This document shows positions 47,651 through 57,722 of a stretch of DNA of 64,000 nt, in pieces. The translations under genes were made by a program, and so were the position numbers. How positions within the stretch are numbered: the stretch's first letter is position 1; each line of letters starts with the position of its first letter. The stretch spans positions 67,055,800 to 67,119,799 of the forward strand of contig NC_083341.1 in the NCBI RefSeq assembly GCF_019175385.1. The letters run 5' to 3'. Under the pieces are notes generated by a model. That model had not been told where the DNA came from and searched no databases. It saw only the letters and a list, made by a program, of their open reading frames with translations. This stretch comes from Lycium barbarum (taxonomy: Eukaryota; Streptophyta; Magnoliopsida; Solanales; Solanaceae).

Positions 47651-49069
47651 CCTGGTCCTGTCGGCTGGCCAAAGCATATAAGCGGTTCGAAGGACCGCTA
47701 GAACCGGGAGCTCCGCTTCGACCTCTACCGCGACCTGCCGGTGTCGGCCGCATAGCTACAGAAGGGGAAGATGAGCCAGCAACTGATCCGGTGGGCTGGG
47801 CTGAACCACCTGGACCACCCCTAAACGACCACTCCCTCATAACATGGCCGGACGGCCGCAAGCAAAGCAAACATCCGTACCAAAACGACATTCCCTGAAA
47901 TGGGGCCTACCACAGCGAGAACACCGAGGCAAAGGTGGCCTCGTCTGACCGGAACCTCTGTCCACCCGCGAACCCGAGGCCTTGGAACTCTGGCCTACTC
48001 CTATGTGCCCAGTACTGTCGAATCGCCTGCCCGTGAACTGTAGAGGCATACTACGGGCTGGCTGAGAAAAATGTCCGCTGTGCTGCTGCTGAGGCTGGCC
48101 GCCTCAAGACTCCCCAAAATACCCAGCTGATCTAGCCCTCTTGGGCTGCCTCCTATCACGATCTCTATCGGGATGACGCCCTCTATGTCGATCCTCCATT
48201 CCTTGGGCGTATGCCTATAACCGTGCAATATCCATCCCGGACTGAGATGCCATCGCCATACAACTATCAATCAGGTAGTCATCCAACCCTATCATATATC
48301 GGTGCATCCTGTCGGTCATATCAGCCACGATGGTGGGTGCATATCTGGCTAGGGAGTCAAACTCTAGGCTATACTCTCGAACACTCCTGCCCCTCTGTCT
48401 CAGCTGTAAAAATCTGTCAACCCTCGCTCGCCGCAACTCGGGAGGCAGAAAATGGCCGAGAAAGGCGGCTGTAAACTCGTCCCATACAGCTGGAGGGGCG
48501 TCCTCGCCTCTGGACAGCTCCCAGGACTCATACCAATTAACCGCTACATCGCGCAGTCTGTATGAAGCCAGCTCGACAGACTCAGTCTCAGAAGCTCTGA
48601 CTAATCTCAGCGTACGCTGCATCTGTCAAATAAAGTCCTGGGGGTCCTCCTCGGGCTTCGACCCATAGAACTCCGGAGGATTACAAGTCAAAAAGTGGCG
48701 AACTCTTAAGCTGTCGCGTTTATCCACATAATCACCCCCTGGTCCAGGCCTGTGAGACTGCGCTGCTACTAACCTCGTCAGTAACTGTACAGCATCTCTC
48801 ATCGCCCTGTACTCTGCTCCTAGCTGAGGAGCTGGTGGCTCGGGCACTGGAGCCTCTGGAGCTACTGGTGGAGCCGCCTCCTGACCCACAGCGGCAGCGG
48901 CTACTGCTCCAGGCTCCTTTGATTATGATAGTGTAGCAGAGCCCGCTGACTGGGGCATAATCTCGGGCATAGTTTGAGCACGGGCCCGAGTAACTCTCTG
49001 AGCTTGACTAGTCTCTCCAACTGCTGCTGACTTGCCCTTCTGGGCAGCTGTCGCTTTTCTCGGGGGCAT
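47589..49069 (-). pseudogene. Nested element: gag and protease start
   Basis: The ATG is at 49069 (MPPRKATAAQKGKS). A Pro/Ala-rich region (48626-48889) is followed by the capsid domain with CNPPEFYGSKPEEDPQDFI, LASYRLRDVAVNWYESWE and PPELRRARVDRFLQLRQ, an RGRG-rich linker, and zinc knuckles near 47870-47935. Breaks include a stop at D-F-I-stop (48623) and frameshifts near 48215, 48001 and 47850. It is closer to the gag of the plus-strand element at 61016 than to the array gag. Confidence 0.85.
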
Positions 49070-49256
49070 CGCTGAAAACATAACATTTCGTCAGAAGGGA
49101 ACCATCCTAATAATACAGCTCTATCGCACGATCTAAGATCGAAAGAAAGGCAACATCCTAAATGTCCTTTAGCCTCCTGTTTATAGATGTGGTGCACAAC
49201 ACACCGATAAACAAGACTCTACTAGACATGGCCTGTAGACATTCCGAGGACAAACC

Positions 49257-49268
49257 GCTCTGATACCA
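49257..49268 (-). other. Primer binding site of the nested element
   Basis: The minus strand reads TGGTATCAGAGC, four bases from the LTR edge at 49273. Confidence 0.9.
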
Positions 49269-49272
49269 CTTT

Positions 49273-52200
49273 GGTCACGACCCAACCCCGTGGGCCGTGA
49301 CTGGTGCCCGAGCTGGACACCCGTACACACCTGTTTACCAAATCGACATAGCCATATCTTATTCATATCCAACATACAATAATTTATACAGATATTACTC
49401 TGAAGCGGTCGCATAAATCGTACATATCATACCGAAGCATAGACATAAGCATATATACATACAAGTCGTTGAGGCCGTCATAGCAAATAGGATCACTTAG
49501 ACGCAAACCACAGACATAACCGAACAATAGCGACCCACGACCCACATATATGTCTACAGGCCTCTAACAAACACAACAGAATCATATGACGGGACAGGGC
49601 CCCGCCGTACCCCTGAATATACATATACATATACATATATACATAACGGATGAGTATGTACCAAAATATGGGCTCCAGAACAAGGGAGCACTCCAAAGCA
49701 GCAGAACAAATAACCTAAGCTGTCGGGTCTCTCACACGGACGTCTGCACCTGCGGGCATGAAACGCAGGCCCCGGAGAAAGGGGGTCAGTACGGAATATG
49801 TACTGAGTATGTAAGACATGAAATACAACTGAAGAGATCATAACTGAAACAGAGATTACAAGAGTCAAGTATCATAATCAAGAAACCACTGTACCTGTGT
49901 AGTACGGAACAGAATCAAACATTTTCATATCACATACCGTACTCGGCCCATCCTGGGACTCGGTGAGTGAAATCATGTCATTATGGAAACATGTATACAT
50001 ATACCGTACCCGGCCCGTTATGGGACTCGGTGAATGAAATCATGTCATTCTGCTTTCATATCATCATGCATGCATATACATATACATATACATACCGTAC
50101 CCGACCCTCTAGTGAGGGGCTCGGTGAATGAAGTCATACCGTACCCAGCCCATTATGGGACTCGGTAAATGAAATCATATCGTACCCGGCCCGTTATGGG
50201 ACTTGGTAAATGAAATCATGTGCACATATACCGTACCCGGCCCATCGTGGGACTCGGTGCCATAATCACATCATCATATACATATAACATACCCGGCCCT
50301 CTAACGAGGGGCTCGGTGAACAATGCAGAGGAATACGCACGATTACATATCCTGGCCCGGGATCAGTGAAGGACATACCGAGGCTTGCACGAACAGAGTA
50401 GTGCGTAATCATATGCACGTAAATCAAGACTCGCTAGACAAGTATGCTTATCGACATCTGATGGCTCAGAACAAGTTTCAAGTCAATCGGAGTTAGTATG
50501 GGAAAGTTACAAGCTTTTGAAGTACAGAACGTTCTACGAACATTTCAAGAGCCCTTTTTGGAAAACCGAAGCAACAATCACATCAAGTACCTTTCGGGTA
50601 TCGTACGGGTCAAATCAAATATATCCTTGGAACCATATGTACGTATCGGAACATGTTAAAAATTCATTGGAACTTATATAACTCTTTTAGGAATCAAACT
50701 CTTTATGCACATCTCATTATTCAATCATATCGTAGGCTTAAACATATTAAGCATACTCATACCCAGAAGTACGTGAGAATCGTAAACAGACTCGGGAACA
50801 TATCAAACAAACTTCAGACATTATGGATACACGTCAAATCATGCGAAATAACTTATGGAAATCAAAGACATTAGTCATCCTAGCGGCTCTAAGAATAGGA
50901 ATTTATTTGCAATCGTACATATACGTCATTTATTCATTCCATCAAGATCATGCCAAAAGAAAGAAAGGTGAGCCTTACATACCTTGCCCGCTTTCTATGC
51001 TAGTCCGAACTTAAGTCTTTCGCTTCGCAAGATCTACAACCATATTCATATGTGCCAAACATTAGCCATAGACAATTAGGGTCCAATTCTACACCAACAT
51101 TTATTTTGCAGAAATTTCGGTAGCATTTCCCCTGTAAATGCAACATCCCCGAGAATTCAACTCGGCCAAATATACAACAACAAATCCGAGAATTTAACTC
51201 GGCCAACTTAGCAACAACAATGCCAACAATTATTCCAACAATATCGACGATCAATTCAAACACATTCCAACGTTCACAACTTCTTTCTACAAACTTTGAC
51301 AATTTTCCATTTACGTTCAATTCATATTTGCTCATACGTTCTAGTACTAATCCGATGCCATTCAAACAATATTCAAGAATACTTCAAACAATCCATACAA
51401 TATTCAAATAATCCAACCCATATGCTATGCCACCCGAAATCTTCCAAATAGAATAAGAACAATAACAACACACTTTCTTTCTTCAGTTTCATGAACTTTA
51501 CCAACAATTCACACACTAACAACATTATTTTCCATATGTGCAAGAACACTATATTCCATTCACCTTAACTCCTAAAACAATTTTCCAACAATTACAACTT
51601 GAACTAGAATCATCAACTTTTCATTATCAACATAGAATCCACAACAACAACAACTAAGACACTAAATAAAATAATTGAACCATTGTTCCTACACACCACA
51701 TACGTACACGGCCACCACACTATATCCATGTTTTCATGAATTTCACTTATTTCTACACACTACAACATACACAAACCTTCCATAACACATAAGAGAAGAC
51801 TAATTCTTACCTTTTTCCTTTGATTTTCTTCTTGTCTTGAATTATGAGCTTGCAACCAAGAGTAGATTTCTTGCTATAATAATTATACCACGTTGAAGAG
51901 GGTCTTGAACTTAGTAAGAACTCAAAAAAATTATAATTTTTGGATCAAGAATTAATGGCTTAAATTTTTTTTCCTTTTTCCTCTCCTTGGCCGAACCCTC
52001 TTGCTCTTGCTCTCACTTTTTTTTGTTTTGTTTTCTTGAAAGTTCTAATGAAAGACAAATAATAGGCCCTATTTAGTTATCTATTACATGAGTTAAATTT
52101 CCACATGGGCTTGGGCCCCTTTTTATGCCCTATGGCCGGCCACACCCTTGGGCCTCTTTTTTTTTTTTTTTGGCCCAATTACTTTGGTTCATATTTTGTA

Positions 52201-52375
52201 AGTCATGAAACTAATTTCCAAAATTCCAATTTTGCCCTTAGCCTCCCTCCATATTTCCGCATCAATATTTTTCATAAACAACATATATATTAAATAAGAT
52301 CACAATGTTGCCTTATCTCGTATTAGTCACAATTATTTCGATTTATCCAAATGTGCGAAATTACGGGATATAACA
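49273..52375 (-). mobile_element. 5' LTR of the nested element (3103 bp)
   Basis: It is the partner of 42113-45226. Its outermost base is G where TG...CA ends are expected (ggtcacgacc), a point mutation. The covarying hairpin here is GCCCC/GGGGG (49769-49785), with one pair lost. The donor-like block is at 50982, and a 51-base mini-exon with TTGTAG can be drawn upstream of it. Confidence 0.9.
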
Positions 52376-53026
52376 GTTTGAATTGATTGCTTATGCATTT
52401 ACTCTTGAACTTTGATGAACTGATCATAGGGTCATTGGAGAGCTCAGGATCGAAGTTTGGATGAAAAATGAACCTTCCAACTCTTTTTGAAACAAGAAAG
52501 GTCAGCCACTGCCTCCCATGTACGCCCTCCATATATGGGGCGTACTTCCATGTACATCCTGTACTTGGATCACGTACCTGGACCTGCAAATATCCAACAT
52601 TCTGCTTACAAGGTCCGGTCCGTACTTGAAATCGTACATTTTTGTACGGGCCGTACTTGACACCGTACTTCTAGAATTTGTGATCTGTCAGTTGTATTGG
52701 AAAGAAGACTCTCTGAACTTGAATTTAAATAGGTTATGAATTCCATAACTTCTTATATGCTAGAAGATATGCCTCCCTAAAGTTGGACCAAAAATCCTGT
52801 TTCATAATTCTGCCAAGTTTTTCCCGATTTTCAACAAACTTAATTCCTTCGATTCGCTTGCCCCCGGAACCTTCCAATATCTATCAATCATGGTCTCAAA
52901 CTATTATATACTTAGGATAGACATGTATAAGTTCATATAACCTTGAAGATAGTCCTGCTTCCCAAGGATGGGACAACTAACATTTGATGAAGCTCGATTT
53001 ATAAAAGTACGAGGTGTAACACCAAT

Positions 53027-53305
53027 AATAAGATCAATTTTAGAAAATATGCATGAACCATTTAATTAATTAAGCATGTCATCAAGAGGGGGTATGGGAT
53101 GGTGATACTTTACCATAATCTAATTGATGGCACGACAATCAACACACATTTGCCACGATCTATCCTTCTTTGAAACCAAAATTATCGGAATCGCACATGG
53201 GCACATGCTTTCTCTCATAACCCCTTTTTCAAGGAGTTCCTCAACTTTCCTTTGAAGTTACTTGGTATCCTCCAGGTTACTTCTATAAGCCGGCTTGTTT
53301 GGGAG
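53027..53305 (-). pseudogene. Old Gypsy element: RT N-terminal half
   Basis: Minus-strand reading gives [18 protein letters not shown] and SKIDL just before the insertion at 53021. Stops and a missing start show decay. It joins the RT half at 39248-40338 across the inserted solo LTR. Confidence 0.8.
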
Positions 53306-54178
53306 TTAGGATCCTGGAACAAAGTCAGTTAGGTGTTCAATTCCCCTAAGGGGTGGTAAACCCTTTGGAAGCTCCTTGGGAAAGACATCTTCATAATCCT
53401 CCAAAAGATAAGAAATAGCACTAGGCAAAGTATATTTTAAATCGTTAGTGTGTAAAGAATAGTCCCTATGCATGATAAGGACCACCGAGCATTGTTCCTC
53501 CATCTCCTCCTTAATCTCCTTTAAACTAGCCTAGAGAGTCAACCTTCTCCTTTCCCTTGGGCTCCTTCCTCTTCTCACTTACTTCTTTGGTATGATTCTT
53601 AACACCTTTTTCTCCCTCACCGTTGCCCTTTTCCTTCAACTCTCTCATCTTTTGATATACTTCATTATTTGCAAAGGTCATTGGATAAAGAATGTGCTTG
53701 CGCCCATTTAGTACTAGAGAGTACCAATCAGATCTCCTATCATGCTTCGTTGAACGGTAATATTGCCAAGATCTTCAAGTAAGAGATAGAAAGATTGCAT
53801 TGATATCACATCTCACAAGAGATCATCTTGATATTCCGCAACTCTAAATTTGATTGTAGCTTGCCAATGTACCTTCAACTTCCCACACTCGTTTAGCCAT
53901 TGAAGTTTGTAAGGAGTTGCATGGATAGTGGGTGGAAGTGTTAAAAACTCCACCAAGGTGGTGCTTACCATATTTGCAAAACTTCCACTATCAATGATCA
54001 TGGCACACACGTTCCCCTCTATGAGACACTTGGAATGGAAGAGATTCTCCCTTTGGCTTGGATCATCCATAGCCTTGCTTATCATGGACCTCCGCACAAC
54101 ATATTTTGGGACGATAATCTCCCCTTCTTGAGGCATGGTCTTACATGTTAATACTCTTCTTGATAACCCAAACGGCAT
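53306..54178 (-). pseudogene. Old Gypsy element: protease and PR-RT linker
   Basis: 53813-54178 has the aspartic protease box (AMIIDSGSFANMVSTTL). 53306-53503 has the linker words EDVFPKELPKGLPPLRGIEH that precede RT in many plant Gypsy elements. The segment between them is broken. Confidence 0.82.
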
Positions 54179-54293
54179 AGTAATATCCCCTTCACGTGCC
54201 CTAGCATCAGGCTCACCCTTTTCATCATCCCCAAAGTAATGATCTTCTTCGGTAACCTCTTCATGTTTCTCCTAATATTCTCTCTTATAGTCG

Positions 54294-54325
<32 letters not shown>

Positions 54326-55201
54326 GGGACAAGGATCATCAATTCTCATAATAAATGCCCTTCGGTTGGGATATTCACTCATCCTATGACTGTATCTTTG
54401 ACATTTGTAACACTGGAGGGGTTTCTTGACTACTTATTTTGGCACAACCTTTGGAGTGGTCTTCACATTTGGATGGTTCTTCTCACAAGGCTTTTTGAAT
54501 TCTTGTTTCGCCCCTTTGTTCCTTGGCCAAGTGGAAGAAGAAGTTCCTCCTTCCTTATTCTTGTTCCATGGAGTTGAAAAACTCTTTGTTTTAAATGGCT
54601 TATCTTCCTTGAGCCCTTTTTCAATTTCAATAGCCACATCACGGTTTCTTCGATATCGTGGTAGTTGTGGAGTCTTATTTAGGAAATAATTTCTCTATTC
54701 AACCTGGCCAAAAACCTAGTCATTGCACTTACCTCTCCTTCATCAAAGTCAATTCTCATCTTCACAAGTTGAAACTCATCATAGTATTCTTCAACACTCT
54801 TAAGATCTTGTTTCAAGGTGTAGACCTTTTTGAGTTGTTCTTATTTATATCGATCGTTGACATATTTCCTTTTCATGATTCCTTTCAACTCTCCCCAAGT
54901 CAGAGTAGGACCAAATCCATGAGCTCTCCTAAACTGCACTTAAGTTTCCCACCATGTGAAGGCAAACCCTTCAAATTGAGCAATTGGATAAGACGTCTTT
55001 TTCACTTTGGACATATCATTGGTTAGAAAGGTCCGGTCTCATTGCATCACCCATTTGAGAAAGACTTTGGGATCACTACCTCTTTTAAAAGTTGGAAGAG
55101 TGACCTTGATGGAGTTGAGACTCGAGTCTCGACCTCCAACATTTTTGTGGCCCCATAATGATCATCATCATAGTTATATCTTTGTTGTACCGGGCCTCGG
55201 T
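54179..55201 (-). pseudogene. Old Gypsy element: gag remnant
   Basis: In frames with breaks the minus strand shows a Retrotrans_gag-like core (FTWWE, LTWGELKGIMKRKY, YDEFQLVKMRI) and a zinc knuckle CYKCQRYSHRMSEY. Its last cysteine is Tyr. A (ATC)n microsatellite (about 54294-54328) encodes an Asp run in the linker. The gag is cut at 55201 by an LTR. The 5' leader and LTR of this element are not seen. Confidence 0.75.
54294..54328. repeat. (ATC)n microsatellite
   Basis: About eleven ATC/CAT repeats inside the old gag. Confidence 0.9.
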
Positions 55202-56722
55202 TGTTATACCCCGTATATTTATACGTCGAGTTATTCGCAAGAAAATCGACTCAAGTTAAAGGGGGAATTATTTTCGGACATGAAATAGGAACTTTTAATT
55301 TTCAATTGTAATTAGTACACAAATTGTTTATAAATTTTATTTAGTGTAGAAATATTACTGGAGATTAGGGATTAATTAACTATGATTAGATTATTAAGTA
55401 GGGATTAGAGATTAATTAAAATTAACTAAGTTAATTATACCTTGAGTGGGCCCCACCCGTTTTTAATAAAAAAAATATAATAAATAAACAAAAAGTAAGG
55501 TGATGATGCATTAAGGGGGGGGGGGGGGGGGGGGCACGTGTAGGATAATTAGAATGCCTATAAATGGCATGTTAATGACTAAAGATTAGCCATTTTAGCT
55601 CATTTTCATCTTCCACAAAAATTAGTTTAGAGAGAGAGAGACAAGCTAAGTTAGAGAGAGAGAAGGGCTACGACCAGCTTGCTGTTTAAAAAAAAAAAAA
55701 ATCTTGCTTTGATTAAATTCGAGTGCATTACAAGTTCAAGGAGGTGATAGCAACATTGGATATTAAGTTGGGGAAGAAGAAATTGTAAAATTGGAGCAAT
55801 TGAGCGTAGAAATTCCTTCGAGAAAAATTTGGTAAGATTTTCTTATTTTATGGTGTAATTGTGTTAATAGTATTGGAATGGAATTATTAAAATTGGATTG
55901 GACGAAATTGGAATTAGGAAAATGCATGAAATTATCGTTATATAAAATTGTGGGTTGAAATGGATTTAGAAAGGTTGTTGGGTTGTTAGAATTGTTATGG
56001 GCTGAATTGTGCGAATTATGTACGTATATCTCTATTGTTGGTATTTCTGTGTTAACAGGAGGATAATTGAAAATTCGGGTTAGGCGAATATACAGGGGAA
56101 ATGCTGCCCGATTTTCGTTAAGTCCTTAACTAATGAAAAACCCTAAACGAGAAAGTATGAGTTAAAGAATAAGTTCTATAAGCTATGGGCTACGGGTTTA
56201 CGAACTAGAAAGTATAGTTACTAACGATAGCGTTAATTTTATATTAAATAGGCTAAAGGAGCAACGAAGCAAACGAGATTACGATTAATCGTTAACAGGT
56301 ATGTAAAGTTAACCCTTCTTTCTTTTTGGCATGATCTTTATGAAACGAACAGACGATGTGTATATGGTTCCAAAGAAATTCCTATTCTTAGAGCCACTAG
56401 GATGGATAATGTTCTTGATTCCCAGAATTTACTTTATTATGTTTTGATACGTACATATGGTTCCAGAGTTCTATTTTGATATAATTCACAGTGACATTCG
56501 AATGGTATTTGATATGACTATTGTCTTGATTTGCAAATGATGGTTCGTTTTGATTATTCCATTGAGTCTCAGATATAATTTAAATTGCATATAGTTGCTC
56601 ACTACTCTGCTCATGCGTTCCTCAATATGTCTTGCACTGAGTCCCGGGCCAGGACACGTTTTCGTGCACAGTTTCACTGCATTGTTCACCGAGTCCCTCA
56701 CTAGAGGGCCGGGACACGTTAT
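55202..56722 (+). mobile_element. Partial plus-strand LTR, 5' part
   Basis: It starts TGTTATACCCCG inside the old gag and is cut at 56722 by another LTR. It contains CTATAAATG (55558), a GTAAG site (55832), ATACAGGGGAAATGCTGCC (about 56090-56108), a putative 47-base mini-exon (56252-56298), CAG-GTATGTAAAG (56299) and two hairpin repeats (about 56637 and 56688). The order is the same as in the other LTRs. The covarying hairpin would lie beyond the cut. Confidence 0.75.
55515..55534. repeat. Poly-G tract, 20 nt
   Basis: An uninterrupted run of 20 G in the U3 part of the partial LTR. Confidence 0.9.
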
Positions 56723-57506
56723 TGTCACACCCCAATCCAGATAGGGCATGATGGGCACCCGACCCTTACTTAGAGTCGAGCGAACCCACTGGCTCTCGTT
56801 ATACTCATAATCTCACTGGACTTTCAGGTCATAAATTGAAATGCATAATGGAAGTTTTTCAGAAAAATATTCTTTTCGTCTTTCTTAAACCAAGTAAAAC
56901 TGTAATCATATGAAATCTGTAAAGTAATGCATACTGAATACCTCGGCTTAAATAGCCGCTTACTAGACTGGCAGGCTATATACGTGACTCTGTCTGCAAA
57001 GTCTCTAACATAAATCATTATACCATGACATGGATACTCGGACTCGGCAATACTCCGGAAAGAAATGGAGTTCGCCAATCCAGCTGGAACATCTTCTAGC
57101 CATATCATCTACTCATCTGTATACACCTGCGTGGCATGAAACGCAGCGCCCACAAGAAGGGGCGTCAATACGAATAATGTACTGAGTATTTAAGGCATGA
57201 ATAACAACATAACATAAACATGAAGGCAACAAGGAATAAGAGAGGTAACCTGTACATCTGAGTGCCTCGTAGGGCGGATGTCATGCATGCTTAACCTTTT
57301 TTAAAAAACCATTTTTATACATATATATATAGTAACATGCCCGGCCATTAAGGCACGGTGTCATATATAATATCATGCCCGGCCGTCAAGGCTCGGTGTT
57401 ATCATCATTAGCCTGCGTCCGGGGTAATATCATAACACGCCCACTGCAGTGGTGTGCACATCTACGTGCCTGCCCGGCCGACTATAGCGCGGCGCGATGT
57501 GAGAAA

Positions 57507-57569
<63 letters not shown>

Positions 57570-57722
57570 GCATAAGAGCCCAATCAAAAGCCACAACTGT
57601 ATCGGAGTGACGTAAGGTCGGTAGCCTCCGATTGTATTATGGAATAATCATCGTCGCTTTGTCTCACCTTGAAGGAACAATTATTATAAGGTGAGACTAT
57701 CAATGAAGAATAACATTAAAAG
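56723..57722 (-). mobile_element. Partial minus-strand LTR
   Basis: The + strand begins TGTCACACCCC at 56723 and is cut at 57723 by the plus-strand element. It carries the covarying hairpin CGCCC/GGGCG (57147-57151, 57160-57164) with TATTGAC beside it and CACGCAG-GT at 57127. GCCCGGCC-type hairpin repeats lie at 57338-57500. The remaining part is outside the window or lost. Confidence 0.75.
57508..57562. repeat. (AT)n microsatellite
   Basis: ATAC repeats followed by more than twenty AT repeats within the partial LTR. Confidence 0.95.

Larger units (their letters stand above)
42113..52375 (-). mobile_element. Nested LTR retrotransposon, 10263 bp, defective, TSD GTTTG
   Basis: Perfect 5-bp TSDs GTTTG (42108-42112 and 52376-52380) flank two long LTRs (42113-45226 and 49273-52375) that are nearly identical by eye. 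The first 330 bp differ at about eight positions. The interior keeps a PBS, decayed gag and a scrap of the pol end, but RT, RNase H and most of integrase are missing. It belongs to the same LTR family as the plus-strand element at 57723 (both start TGTTATATCCCG and end GGGTTGGGTCGTGACA). Confidence 0.92.
40344..53021 (-). mobile_element. Solo LTR (about 2410 bp) inserted in old RT, itself split by another element
   Basis: The + strand begins TGTCACGACCC at 40344 and ends GAGGTGTAACA at 53021. The flanks are CCACT (40339-40343) and CCAAT (53022-53026), a 5-bp TSD with one mismatch. The two halves of RT sequence join across it. Excluding the nested element at 42113-52375 and its TSD copy leaves about 2410 bp with no coding sequence, so it is a solo LTR. 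It contains the covarying hairpin CATCC/GGATG (40800-40804, 40815-40819). Confidence 0.85.
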
